Origin: Imbricaverruca yamaguchii | Lineage: Eukaryota; Arthropoda; Thecostraca; Neoverrucidae | Direction of reading: 5' to 3' | DNA: 64,000 nucleotides | Assembly: GCA_034440575.1 (NCBI GenBank) | Contig: JAOTOL010001603.1 | Span: 1,786,001-1,850,000 of the forward strand | In this document: in pieces, positions 1-12,121 of the stretch | Position numbering within the stretch: the first letter of the stretch is position 1 | Layout: every line of letters starts with the position of its first letter | Program-made: the position numbers and the translations under genes | Notes under the pieces: model-generated | Seen by the model: only the letters and a program-made list of their open reading frames with translations | The model's database searches: none | Told to the model about the DNA's origin: nothing

Positions 1-836
1 GAATACGTGTTCGGCCCGTGCGGGGTCCGCACCCACGGACCAACAAGGATGGGAAGATGGGGACATTTTCCGATCCGCACCGTGTCTGTGTGCCAGTGGC
101 CGGCTCGTGGATTGTGCTGACATTGCTGCGACGTCAACGCGATGCGAGATCCCCGTTCGCGACGCGCTTGCAGCCTGTTGCGACGCACGGACAACCAATC
201 GGCGACGATGTAGGAGCGACGGAGTTGGGGGGCGCCTAATGGTATGATGTCATTTATGCCGCTGCTGTTCTTGGTGAATCGCAACAGCAGCTGCACTTGA
301 AATCGGTGAGAAGGCATAGAATGTTCAGACTTAATAGAAGACCCAGGGGCCCATCGAGGTTAAGCCTGTAAATTGAAAATGCAATGCGCCTGGACAGCAA
401 GATATTCAGCACCCCAACCAATACCGCATCCTAAGGTCCAATGCAACTTTCCACCAGCATTCTGCACACCTAGCAATATTTATCAAGAGGCCTATTCACT
501 CCGTAATGCGTAACATACTCGTCGTTTGAACTCCCCATCAATAATCTTAAACTTCATCCATGCCTACTTCAAGGGCCTTCACCGTGTACACCCACTGGCA
601 CAAATCTCATCCCATCCACCACGAATTAAAACTCAAAAACAAGGTTCTCCAACCAAACGAATTGTCCACCATATGTATAAATACACTCAATGTGGGACTT
701 CCAACATCAGCAGCCAGCCTATTCCATTGATCAACGACCGTTTAGCTGAAGGCGCTTAACTTTCCCACACACTAACTTGTCCAACCTGAATTAATGACTA
801 TTCTGTGATATTCCAAATAGGAAAGCTTCATTCAAA
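1..836. other. No gene recognised
   Basis: I see no credible coding exon, RNA gene or repeat here. The short open frames have no domain or signal peptide. The right edge may hold further decayed sequence of the Penelope fragment that follows. Confidence 0.5.
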
Positions 837-1251
837 TTGCTATTATCCGACCCAGATGTGCCGTCAGATATGCTAGGGCAGATAGGTGATAGTAACATCA
901 GGTATTCGGGCGACTTACTAGGTAGAATCCGAGAGATAGACTTCACCAGCAAAAAGGTGGGAAGTTTTGACGTGAAATCCTTGTTAACAAATGTTCCAAC
1001 CGGGCGAGCCACGGAAGCGGTTTCTAGGGCCTTAGACAAGTCAAATAATTTGGACCTTCCAGTGCCCAAGAGTCATTTCACACTCACCATTGAGCTCACC
1101 ATTGAGTCCTGTTCTGGCATGTTTATTCATGGAAACCCTGGACGGGGACAATTGCAAATCTATGATTGGCCCCAACTCCCTTTAGCTGAGATACGTAGAT
1201 GACGTATTGGTAATTGTTGATCAAGATACGGATCTAGAATCGGTAGCTTGA
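837..1251 (+). pseudogene. Penelope-like retroelement reverse transcriptase fragment
   Basis: The frame from 837 contains VGSFDVKSLLTNVPT, the motif-A region typical of Penelope-like reverse transcriptases (first catalytic Asp). It is preceded by a family-like stretch ending RIREIDFTSKK and followed by a decayed FTL...FIHGN segment. At 1192, in another frame, a second catalytic motif reads YVDDVLVIVDQDTD, so at least one frameshift separates motifs A and C. The conserved block between them (the GSPLSPV region) is not recognisable and a stop follows at about 1249. No GIY-YIG endonuclease is seen before the microsatellite at 1.27 kb. This is a dead, truncated copy. Assignment to Penelope rather than another RT clade rests on these two motifs. 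Confidence 0.75.
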
Positions 1252-1264
1252 GAAGGGCGTCAGC

Positions 1265-1548
<284 letters not shown>

Positions 1549-1654
1549 GCGTGCGCGTTTTGGGGGCGGGACGAAGGGGTGTAGTCGATCCACTGTAAGG
1601 CTGACTGAAATATCTGTTGCTAACACACCCACGTGTCCGAATACCGGCCATGTC

Positions 1655-2340
1655 TGTAGCACCAGTCCACTGCTCCACGTCCGGTCCACTGTTCCACGTC
1701 CAGTCCACTGCTCCCGCGCCAGTCCACTGCTCCACTTCCAGTCCACTACTCCACGTCCAGTCCACTGCTCCACTTCCAGTCCACCGCTCCACGTCCAGTC
1801 CACTGCTCCACGTCCAGTCCACTGTTCCACGTCCAGTCCACTGTTCCACGTCCAGTCCACTGCTCCACTTCCAGTCCACTGCTCCACGTCCAGTCCACTG
1901 CTCCCGCGCCAGTCCACTGCTCCACTTCCAGTCCACTGCTCCACGTCCAGTCCACTGCTCCACTTCCAGTCCACTGCTCCACGTCCAGTCCACTGCTCCA
2001 CGTCCAGTCCACTGTTCCACGTCCAGTCCACTGCTCCACGTCCAGTCCACTGTTCCACGTCCACTCCACTGCTCCACGTCCAGTCCACTGCTCCACGTCC
2101 AGTCCACTGCTCCACGTCCAGTCCACTGCTCCCGCACCAGTCCACTGCTCCACGTCCAGTCCACTGCTCCACGTCCAGTCCACTGCTCCACGTCCAGTCC
2201 ACTGCTCCACGTCCAGTCCACCGCTCCACGTCCAGTCCACTGCTCCACGTCCAGTCCACTGTTCCACGTCCAGTCCACTGCTCAACGTCCAGTCCACTGC
2301 TCCACGTCCAGTCCACCGCTCCACGTCCAGTCCACTGACC
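1655..2340. repeat. 19-bp minisatellite, about 36 copies
   Basis: The unit is close to CTCCACGTCCAGTCCACTG. Variants carry TTCCA, CACTTC or CCCGCGC in place of the consensus. Because 19 is not a multiple of three and the unit lacks stops in most frames, each strand shows long overlapping open frames that encode the same 19-residue cycle in every phase. That is a property of the repeat, not evidence for a protein. Confidence 0.95.
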
Positions 2341-2482
2341 GCTGGAGTTGAAACCACAACGGGCGCAACACCACGGGTGCTACGATGTCATTCAGCTCCA
2401 ACTCCCCCGCTGTCTCGAAGACGGCCTCTCCAGAAACTGCGCTGGTAGGTTAGCCCGCATGACAGGTTCTGTTGCGGTCTAC

Positions 2483-2510
2483 CGACAAATAGCGCAAACG
2501 CTATTTGTCG
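2483..2510. repeat. Perfect 12-bp inverted repeat, 4-nt loop
   Basis: Arms CGACAAATAGCG (2483-2494) and its exact complement (2499-2510) are separated by CAAA. A second, longer hairpin lies about 90 bp downstream. No adjacent T-run or gene end explains it. Confidence 0.85.
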
Positions 2511-2601
2511 ACGTCACTCGTCAACATTAAATGTAGTTTGCTCATACCGGGAATCGGTAGCTGTACGTGCACCTGCAAAACGCAGCCGAAAACAAAACGC
2601 A

Positions 2602-2634
2602 GTCGGTCAACAATTCCCTGAATTGTTGACCGAC
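2602..2634. repeat. Perfect 15-bp inverted repeat, 3-nt loop
   Basis: Arm GTCGGTCAACAATTC (2602-2616) is matched exactly by its complement at 2620-2634 around a CCT loop. Together with the hairpin at 2483 it suggests the remains of a foldback element or a palindromic insertion. Confidence 0.85.
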
Positions 2635-2847
2635 CTCATCTGCTGGGAGCGCATTTTGGAGAGAATTAGCGCGTTGTTACTCGGTATATGAATAATGTAG
2701 ATCTGGTAAATGCTCTTTCGTGAGGTGTGTACATCTCAATGTCAATGCAAGTGTAACTGCGTAAACAGGTATCGCAAAGGTGAGATAGGCATCCAGTATG
2801 TTACCTACGGAATATCAGACACCACCAGGCCGTCACATGCATACATA

Positions 2848-3110
<263 letters not shown>

Positions 3111-3399
3111 TATGTATGTGTGTGTGCGTGCATGTGTGTATGTATGTTCGTAGGTATATATGAAGCCACAAAAAATAATCGTCTGTTGATGCTTCCATTG
3201 GTGGCATTTTACGAAACGCTAAATTTGGTCGGTGCAAAATTGAAGATTGATACGAAAACTGTCGGCATGCCAGAACAGACTGACAAACCGCATCGAAGAG
3301 TCGTCGGTCGATCCTGCATTTGCTCCACACCGCACAGTAGTCGCCCTGCCGCACGCCGGTTGCGCCATGTTGGCTTTTATCGACCGATTCCGAGCTGGA

Positions 3400-3716
3400 G
3401 CGTCATCTCGCCTGTCCACACCTCCGCGTACTTCCCGGCCCGGTGCCGCCCGCTCCTCCGCCGGCGGCGGCCGGCCAGTTTCGGCGGCGTTTCTCCGGAC
3501 TGGCGCGAGACGCGGCCGGGCGTGGCGGGAGTCGGCGGCGGCGCCCGCGGCGGCCCGTGTGCGGCGGCCCGCTCCGCCGCCCAAATTGGCGGGAAGGCCC
3601 CGCCGCGGGCGTCGGACGGAGCGCGCGAATAAAAGACGGCCGCCGAGGCGGACGGCGAGAGCACTGCTGTGGTTGCGATTGTGGGTGGTTGCGCTGCGTC
3701 CGAGCTGCACAGACAG
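3400..3716 (+). promoter_or_regulatory. CpG-rich TATA promoter and non-coding first exon of the Gly-rich gene
   Basis: A CpG-dense block ends in GAATAAAAGACGG (TATA-like box at 3627-3636). Transcription would start near 3655-3660. A non-coding exon would then end at ACAG with the donor GTGGGT at 3717, and splice to an acceptor at 5080, one base before the ATG at 5082. A GGCGGGAA element (3586-3593) resembles an E2F or GC box. The same layout (TATA, short non-coding exon, acceptor next to the ATG) is seen in the other structural genes of the window, which is the main support. The link to 5082 is inferred, not proven. Confidence 0.5.
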
Positions 3717-5080
3717 GTGGGTACAGCTAGCGTCGCAAATAGCTTGGCTATTTGTCAGGCAGAGATGTGGCCACCTGAGTGTCCTGTATAGCTTTATTGT
3801 TTCCAACCACACATAGGTGTGTACCATTTGCGTCACAAATCACTCGGCAGAGGCTGAGTGTCCTGGCACCTCGATATCCTGCATGGGCATACTGTTTCCG
3901 ACCACACCTGTGCCTAAGCAGTATATTCAGGTGTTGGGACGCCCAGCCTGACTGCCAAGCTGTTTGTGACGACAATGGTACCCCGGCACCCATATCCATC
4001 ATTTGGGTGCTGCTCCTGCGCGCGGTGTATTTTGTGAGCGTCGGTGTGTTTTACGTTGTGGGTCCGGAGAGTTCAGTTGTCTTTATTACACGTCAAATGC
4101 CCATGTGTCTGTTCTGCCATTGTCAATTCGCTTCTTTTTTAAAGAATTCTTCTTATGCTTGTTATGCTTCTTATGCTTCTTCTTCTTATTTTTCTTTTAT
4201 GCTTGTTTGCGAACATAAAGGGATGCACTGAATCGTCAAAGCCGTACAGCTGCGCCATCATTTTCCAGTACACTCCCAATAGGCGAATGCACTCTAAAAC
4301 GAGGTTGCAGAAAATTACGGAGCCGAGATGGCAGTTCCGGTTGGATACGTCTCTCTGAGCGCACACCGACAACTTCGTGTTGGTAAATTTAATTTGGAAT
4401 CCACAACGGTCTGCTCAGCTTCAGCAAAAAGAAATTGATTGTGAGGTTAGCTAGCTTATCGTGACCTAGGTCAGTGACCTATGAGAATCTGAATCCAAAA
4501 TCCCTGCCGTTAAAATCGCGACACAGCACGCAAAATTGATGTAGAAATGGGCACCCCGAATGTCAACCTGTCCAAAATGACTAAGAATTTATGTGGCATG
4601 TATCGTCTGGGATTCAGGCAGGGGATGAAGCCTGTGGGGTGCTCAGGTACTGCCCCCGTCCCCCTAAATCTGACACGATCCCAATGGCGCGAACTGTACA
4701 GACATGGCTCGAGATGAAGCACACACGCCTCCCCCACTAAATTAAAAAGGTGCCAGCGCTGTATGGCGCTTACTGGTAGATAATGGTCTAAAAAAAGATG
4801 GCCATAAAGGTATCCGTGTTCTATTGTCAGTGTTGCCTGCTATGTCATCTTATTGGACGGTTGCAGGTGTATTAATATATTTTACTATCAAGCATGCGCA
4901 CTATCATATCACACGCCAATGCGTAGGCGTGTGTGTGACTGAGGAAGTGTTCCCGCCACTGAAAGGCAACTTTGTGAAGCCAACAAACAACATAGAAGCC
5001 GTATTTCAGGCGGATGCTTCCAAATGTGAAACACCCCCTGTCGTCTGGTCGGTGAACAGCTGATGGTGTCCTCAGGCCAG
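3717..5080 (+). other. Inferred 5' intron of the Gly-rich gene; no other feature
   Basis: No coding or RNA gene is recognised. There is a short CTT-rich run at 4135-4205. The acceptor is CTCAGGCCAG just before AATGAAG. Confidence 0.4.
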
Positions 5081-5081
5081 A

Positions 5082-5356
5082 ATGAAGACATTAGCCGTCC
5101 TCTTCAGCGTCGCCGCAACAGTTCACTGCGGTAGTTTCTACAACCGAGGAAGCGGGTACGGAGGTGGCGGCGGTGGCGGCGGCGGCGGCGGCGGCGGAGG
5201 AGGAGGAGGCGGCGGCGGTGGTGGCTACGGCAGCGGCTACGGTGCTGGAGGAGGAAGTGGCTATGGCACAGGAGGATATGGCCTGAATCGGGTGAGCCCC
5301 AAAGATTAATATATACATACATATATATACACACATATATATATATACATATATAC

Positions 5357-5390
<34 letters not shown>

Positions 5391-5429
5391 TTATTTGATA
5401 TATATACATGTATATATACATGTATATAT

Positions 5430-5491
<62 letters not shown>

Positions 5492-8017
5492 CTACTCTTT
5501 ACGCATGGTGTTCATGTGGAAAATGCACAGCCAGATTAGCTTGCGGAATTCTCAAGATATGACGGCGGAAGTAAGCATTCTTCTCATAGCGAAATTATTC
5601 TCAGGAATAATACAACTCTGTGATTGGTGGCTTGATGAGAGTATCGCATCACGAGCACGCTGCTCCAACCTCGTAAAGGTGATGCAAATTAGGCAACTTT
5701 TCCTGCCGTAAATATGATATGTCACCACTGAGATGTTCTGGCCACTCATTGACAATTTGAAATACCTTTGTGTCAATCATCACGCGCACTGGAGGGGTGG
5801 GGGATCCTCTCTCTCTCCGATTGTTCGACGATATATCATAGATGGATGGGGATATTGCAATGAAACATTGTGATGTTGTTAAAAATTTCACGGCACAACA
5901 AATGCGAAGCAATCAAAGTATGCTGGTAAACATAGGAACTGCGTGGCTGTGAAGTTGGCCGTCTTGTCTGTCGCCCGGTCGCTGGGCGTTCGTGGCCACA
6001 AAGGTGTGTCGACGGCGAGGTGGCGAGGTGCCGCGGTGTGAGAGCTGACCATCACCATGTCCGACCCCGAAGCTATTGACCTGGGGCTATGTAACTGATA
6101 TTGAAGTTGTTTTTCTGGCCCCCTGGGGGGGGGGAGAGGGGGGGGGGGGATTTTTAAAAAACGAGTTCACTGCAGCCATAACCTGCCCTTCAAATTGTGT
6201 GCTTCTAGCTTTGATAGTTTTCTAGTCTCATGCTGGAGGTGCAAAATCTACCCACCCCCTTCGTTGCGCGTTATACGATAGGCCCTCAGGCGCGCGTGCT
6301 ATTGCTAATTACACATTAGCATTTCTGCTGTGTCAATGCATAATCATTTCTTTCACATCACATGTAAGGCTCATGACAACTCAGTTTACCCCAAGTGGAT
6401 TGTCCTGGAGGGCTTGTGACTACTCCTCAGTTTACTGCAGTTTATTTCTCCTGTATCGCTTGTGACTACTGCTCAGTTTACCTCAGTTTAATTCTCCTGG
6501 AGGGCTTATGACTACTCAGTTTACCCCAAGTGGGTTTTCCTGGAGGGCTTGTGACTACTGCTCAGTTTACCGCATTTTGATTCTCCTGTATCGCTTGTGA
6601 CTACTCCTCAGTTTGCCGCAGTTTAGTTCTCCTGGAGGGCTTATGACTACTCAGTTTACCCCAAGTGTGTTTTCCTGTAGGGCTTGTGACTACTCCTCAG
6701 TTTGCCGCAGTTTAGTTATCCTGTAGGGCTTGTGACTACTGCTCAGTTTACCGCAGTTTAATTATCCTGTATCGCTTGTGACTACTGCTCAGATTACCGC
6801 AGCTTAATTATCCTGTATCGCTTGTGACTACTGCTCAGATTACCGCAGCTTAATTATCCTGTATCGCTTGTGACTACTGCTCAGTTTACCGCAGTTTAAT
6901 TCTTCTGTAGGGCTTGTGACTACTGCTCAGTTTGCCGCAGTATAGTTCTCCTGGAGGGCTTGTGCCTACTGCTCAGTTTACCGCAGTTTAATTATCCTGG
7001 AGGGCTTGTGACTACTCCTCAGTTTGCCGCAGTTTAGTTCTCTTGTAGGGCTTGTGACTACTGCTCAGTTTGCCGCAGTTTAATTATCCTGGAGGGCTTG
7101 TGACTACTGCTCAGTTTGCCGCAGTTTAATTATCCTGGAGGGCTTGTGACTACTGCTCAGTCCAGCGCGGCGGACTCACCCGGAGGCAGACCGACGCTCG
7201 ATGGCCTGACCACTGACCACGCTCGCTGTTCTGGGGCCCGGTGACCCGCTCTCTGTCCCCGTAACGACGGCCCCTCCGCCGCAGCCGCACGCAGGATCGG
7301 GCTACAACACCAACTCCGGCGGCGGCTACAACAACGGCGGACTCGGCGGCCTCACCAGCGGCATTGTCAGCCTTGGCGTCATCGGCAGCGGCGGCTACGG
7401 CAGCGGTATTCACCGAGGGTCGGGCGGAGGCTATGGAGGCTCAAGCGGAGGCTATGGAGGCTCAAGTGGAGGCTATGGAGGCTCAAGCGGAGGCTATGGA
7501 GGCTCTGGCGGGGGATTCTACGGCGGCTCTGGAGGATTTGGTGCCCAGCGCGGCGGAGGTCTCTGGGGAGGCTTCGCGCCGCCCGCGAAGGCGACCGGCT
7601 CGTCTCAGGGGACTGTCACCATGGGGCAGACGCAGGGCTACGGCACGTCCTCCGTCATCACTTCAGTTGGCGCTTCGGCAGCCGTGAGCATACCACCTGT
7701 TGCGGTCCACATCACCTTCATGTTAATTGGAACGCCTTCCTAACAAATGGATGAAGTGAATATGCATGTCTATGTATGCCAGATTTCTTTTGTTGCCACA
7801 TTCTCTGTATTTATTAATTGTCTCTGTCACTTACGGCATCACTCTCCCTCCACATTTCCTTGTGCTCGTCCTGATCTCTCCATCGTGTTTACTACTCTCC
7901 TCGTCCTCCAACGACTTCCGGTTCATCATCGTTGTTTCGTGCAACTCCACTTTGTTTTTGTTTCATAGCTGTCCGTGCTTTTAGGAAATATAGCCATGTA
8001 TGGGCACACACACGGAC

Positions 8018-8079
<62 letters not shown>

Positions 8080-8420
8080 GTATACATATACATATATATA
8101 TACATATATATGCATATATATATATATATGTATATAGATATATATTTTTATATAACGTATGTATATATATGTATATAATATATATATATGCATACCTGTA
8201 TATGCATGTATGAGTGCATGTGGGAGGGACGATCTTGTTGTTCTTGTCACATAGGCGACATGCGATTTGATCAGTGTCATGTTTGTTCCAGGGTTCGGCA
8301 TCGAATGGAGGCTCCAGCATCAACTCAGCCCAGGCGTCAAACGCGGCGCTGAACGGTCTCTTCGGTCAGGGAACTTTTTCCAATACCAACGCCATTTCAC
8401 ACCAGTTTACGGGCCGTTAA
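5082..8420 (+). CDS. Secreted glycine-rich structural (cuticle-type) protein, three coding exons
   Basis: The reading frame is join(5082..5291, 7285..7683, 8292..8420), 245 residues. Both introns are phase 0, with donors GTGAGC (5292 and 7684) and acceptors CCGCCGCAG and TTTGTTCCAG. Residues 1-16 are a signal peptide ending in the family motif ATVHCG. Residues about 27-48 are poly-Gly from a GGN triplet run. Exon 2 carries GGYGGSS repeats and a Gly/Tyr/Asn-rich core. Exon 3 encodes a Ser/Asn/Ala tail ([19 protein letters not shown]) that ends FTGR before TAA. Such Gly-rich secreted proteins are extracellular-matrix, cuticle or adhesive components in arthropods; no chitin-binding R&R domain is visible. 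No single open frame covers the protein. The phase-0 joins, clean borders and a downstream AATAAA make the model credible. The exact function is unknown. Confidence 0.75.
5306..5490. repeat. (TA)n microsatellite in intron
   Basis: TA-rich, with interspersed CA and GTA, beginning about 15 bp after the exon-1 donor of the Gly-rich gene. A very early intron position, but it has no other signal. Confidence 0.9.
5491..6365. other. Intron sequence without recognised features
   Basis: It contains a G-rich tract around 6125-6150. The short open frames have no domain support. Confidence 0.5.
6366..7160. repeat. 46-bp minisatellite, about 17 copies, in intron
   Basis: The unit is built around GCTTGTGACTACTGCTCAG and CCGCAGTTTAATT, alternating with CTGGAGG or CTGTATC. 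The period is 46 bp (for example, unit starts at 6729 and 6775). It ends about 125 bp before the exon-2 acceptor. Two variants (TACTCC with GGAGG, TACTGC with TATCG) are partly interleaved, suggesting higher-order expansion. Confidence 0.93.
8019..8205. repeat. (TA)n microsatellite in second intron
   Basis: TA with TATGTA and TACATA interruptions. It lies in the 7684-8291 intron of the Gly-rich gene. Confidence 0.93.
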
Positions 8421-8714
8421 TTCTCATTGCATTGTGGCGATGTCTGGCGGTGCATTTGTACGATGCTTTTAATGCGACATTTTGATAAGATCTTCTGGTG
8501 CGACAGTTTGCGAAGCGATGCTGATAGGATGTCTTAGTTTGCGGTGATTGGCGTGTTGTTATGCAGTATGTGCGTGATTGATATTATGAGGAAGTCGATG
8601 ATATTATTTCATGTGATAGAATCTATGGTATGGTTAGAATGGCTGCGTTCGTTATGATATTAACAGATTTCAGTGGCAAAGACGGAGACAACTACGTATG
8701 TTCGGGCCATCTAC

Positions 8715-8720
8715 AATAAA
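8715..8720 (+). terminator. Polyadenylation signal AATAAA
   Basis: This is the first canonical AATAAA after the TAA at 8418, giving a 3' UTR of roughly 320 bp for the Gly-rich gene. It is followed by a GT-rich stretch (CTTGTGGTTA, GTCTGTTGTGG), as expected downstream of a cleavage site. Confidence 0.55.
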
Positions 8721-9082
8721 CTTGTGGTTATACCAGTCTGTTGTGGAGTTTTAAAAGAAAAGTCTGCGGCAAATATGAGTAGTTTCAGGCGTACACCAAT
8801 ACACATAACAACTGTTCACACCAGCAGCACAGAAAGAGTCAGGAAGTGCGCTGAGATGTCAGCAGGTACGACGAGAAGTCAGCAAGTAAGATCAAAAGTC
8901 AGCAGACATGATCAACAATCAGCAAGTACGATGATAGCAATCAGTCCAGTCCCACGTACAAGTGCTTCTTCAGGTGGCGACTGAACAGGAGAGCTGGCAG
9001 TCGCTGCAGCTCGTGCGGCAGCTCGCTATGCAGGGCAACGAGCCCCGAGAGCAAAAGCGGCGACTGCCCGCGTCGGTCAGCG

Positions 9083-9235
9083 ATCTGGGGACTCGGTCCT
9101 GACTCGGTGTCGGTCCTGACTCGGTGTCGGTCCTGACTGGTGTGACGGTCACGGTGCTCGGCTACTGTGGTGCTCGGCTACTGTGGTGCTCGGCTACTGT
9201 GGTGATGGCTACTGTGGTGCTGGTGCCGGCTAATG
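9083..9235. repeat. Two short direct-repeat clusters
   Basis: TCGGTCCTGACTCGGTG (17 bp) occurs about three times, then GTGCTCGGCTACTGTG about four times. The surrounding 8740-9290 holds nothing else I recognise. Confidence 0.8.
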
Positions 9236-9289
9236 AAGCCGGCTCCTGCAGACGGCGCACCTTGTGAAGCAGGCACAGCGTGTGGGTAG

Positions 9290-10258
9290 AGGAGAGGTGG
9301 TGAGGTTGGAGAGGTAGACGTAGACCGGCTGGTGGACCGCACGCCGAACAATTTTGGCAGTGATCGGGACACTGCAGATGGGTCAGTAGTTGGTTGGACT
9401 GGTAAGATCACCGAGTTTAAAGATGGGATAAACTGACGAGTGCTTCCAGGAAATGGGGACGTCGGCAGTGATGAGGCTCAGGTTGACCAAATGCAGAAGC
9501 ACACTACCCATGACGTCAAATGCTCGGCCAGATCACACCCACGCTGATGCCGTCCTCACCGCAGGCGGAATAGCTCCTCATGCCGAAAATTGTATTGTAT
9601 TGTAGCTTAGAGGCTCATCGACTGCAAAGGTCACAGCTTCCATGCCGAACAAGACGGCACGCTGCTCGGAAAGGAACAGTGACATTGGACAGAATGCATC
9701 TTGGACAGAATGCATTGGACAGAATGCATCTCAGAATGCATCTTCTCGCGACAATCGGCACGTCAGGCTCGGAGAAGTGCCCTGACCAGCAACCTCGGCA
9801 GCAATGCGCGGCATAACGCCTACAAAATAGCCGTTCAGCTGGTCAGGCGGGAGCCTTTCGATAGCCCTTGGCATTGTCTGCGGTGGACCGAATGCACCGC
9901 CACATGGCGCCCCGTTCACTCTCCTGGATGCGCCTCTGCACGTCGTCAAGGGTGTCGCGTCGGGCGGCGGAACGGAACGCATCTGTCTGTTGAGTTCTCT
10001 ATACACGGCAGAGCCGTCATCCGGGAAGCACAGCGCCGCCCGGCGGCGGGCCATGTAATCTCTAGTTCTGTCAGACACCGCTGGGGCGCTAGGGTGCATT
10101 ATGCGCATTTGCCTGACTAGACCTTGCAGGTGAAAAGTCGGCAAAATGTGACTCAGGAAAGCATTCCAATTCCACGTAGCTGTCTGCAGATCAAGCACCA
10201 TCCACCAATCCACGCACATCAGGTCACGATTCAAAGCGGTTTGGTCAATCCGACGCAA
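9290..10258 (-). pseudogene. Non-LTR retrotransposon ORF2 fragment (linker plus start of RT)
   Basis: On the minus strand, a 175-codon frame (10258-9731) carries SDRTRDYMARRRAAL, AVYRELNRQMRS and PPDQLNGYFVGVMPRIAAEV, the region between endonuclease and reverse transcriptase in jockey/CR1/RTE-type elements. Further on, CGEDGISVG and then, in a shifted frame, DVPISWKHSSVYPIFK and KLGDLTSPTNY form RT motifs 1-2. The expected NYRP reads NY-stop-P (TGA for CGA, a CpG decay change). About 170 bp between the two pieces are scrambled by short repeats (TTGGACAGAATGCATC). There is no YADD-type catalytic motif, because the copy ends near 9290. It is dead and 5'- and 3'-truncated. Confidence 0.7.
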
Positions 10259-12121
10259 ACTACGAGAGCGTACGGTGTGACATGCAGGACAGAAGCGAAG
10301 AACATCGATAAAACGCGAACAAATTTGTGCTGGCTAAAATGACAAAATCGCGAACCACAACGCTTCATAAGATGAAGACAATTCACTGCTAAAACATTCA
10401 GCAGAGAACCGCCTGAACAAGTGGGTGTCGCTGCAAATTAGTACAGCGAGTAATCAGATAAGAATCGTTCATCAGCTTCTTTCGCAGTCACGATCAGGTT
10501 TTGTAAGATCGCAAAGCTGGATCATTAGTTGCAATGCTGCAAGTAGCAGTTTTTCTCGAGATATGCGATTACAATGGTTACAATCGGTTTGTTATTGTAA
10601 TAACAAATTTTTTGATTTATATAAATTTAAAAAATTTTTAATTAACAAAAAAAAACTTAATAAACCAAAAAAAAAAAAAAAAAATTTGGTTAAAAAAATC
10701 CGGTATGCAAGCTGTGGACTCAAATCATTCTACATACATTATGGTTGTATTTATTTAGCGTGCAGACTTGGGGGTTTAAATTGGGGGAGACGGGGGAGGT
10801 CTGATACTCACCTCACGGTAAGCCACGTCCAATGACACCACACTTTGAAGGACTGGTTTCAACACCTAGCGTTAATCTGGACATTTAATGAAAGATAAAT
10901 TCCACCAAATTTTTTTTTTTTTTAAAGGACCAGATTTCGCAATGACGATAAAGAATGCTGGAATTATGTTAAACGTTGTCCTCTTATAGCAGTAAATATA
11001 ATATATTTTAGATAGTTTTTTTTTTTTTTTTTTTAATCCCGTTAACGCATTTTCATTTGTTTTATGGCAACATTTGTATGCGACTCACAAGCTGAAAAAC
11101 CGCACCCGATGTGGCCCTAATTCGCCGAAGATCGGCAAATATTGGCGACAGCAGCTTATCCCGAGCAGTCTGTCGACCTTGCGTCAAGGCCGCTGGGTTC
11201 GCCTGACGCCCCCCGGAAAAAGTTCATTTGACAAACCATCAACTTTGTCCGCTCGAGACAATCGCTCATTTATGAGTTTTGTCGGAAAATTAACTGATAT
11301 TGAGGAACTACGAACGATGTGGAAGACTTGAAAAATGTATTTTGTGTTGTATATGACCGGAACAGCAATGTGGCAGCGAAAATTAAAAGTCAGCAGCGAG
11401 ATCGCAATACGATTAGGTTATGATGGGTCTCTTTGGGGAAATTATTATTTAAAAAGGAAAGGAGTGCCCCCTTGGCTGCAAGCAAATCGGCAGACTCATT
11501 GCGCCTCCGAATAAAATATTACACTGAATCATTGTACATACATCATGATTGTATTGATTTCTCAACTTTCTGATACCATACGGTAAGCCACGTCCAATGA
11601 CACACACTTGACGTAAATTTAAGTCGTAGCGACGAAATGAACATATTTTTTTAGAAATTCAGACTAACCTCCGATCTTGAGGACTCACCTTGACATGTCC
11701 CGATTAGAAATGTTGCTCGAAGGTTAACCACGAAGTATCGCTTGATTCGAGATATGGGCAGGTGTGGGCGGAAACGAAGAAGAATGTAAGGCGACCGAAG
11801 AAATCAGCTTGACCAAGAACCTTTAAAAATAATATGACTGCTCAGCTTTCGGGTACTGCACAACAAAGCAACGTCGAATGACGACCATTTGATGAAAATT
11901 GAAGTGATAGCGACCGAGCCTCGCGTGCGATCACTAGCGCTGTCTAGTAAACAAAGCTAGCCTTTAACCTTGATGTTTGACCTTGCTATGTCCCGGTTTG
12001 TGGTGCTACACGAGGGTTCACCATGGGATATTGCTTGATACCAGATTTTGGTAGGTTTGGGAGAAAACTAAACAAAAATGCGAAGCGAGCAAATTAACCT
12101 GTTTGCGTTAAAACTTGACCG
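10259..12121. other. AT-rich intergenic sequence with degenerate repeats
   Basis: No gene is seen. There are A- and T-runs at about 10625-10690, 10910-10925 and 11016-11036. The phrase GGTAAGCCACGTCCAATGAC occurs at about 10818 and 11581, with a decayed third form near 11863 (AACGTCGAATGACG). This suggests a diverged dispersed repeat of unknown type. Confidence 0.5.

Noticed and set aside
6366..7160. Possible CRISPR array
   Set aside because: The 46-bp period is continuous tandem repetition without unique spacers; the same applies to the 62-bp array at 63.2 kb. The sequence is eukaryotic.
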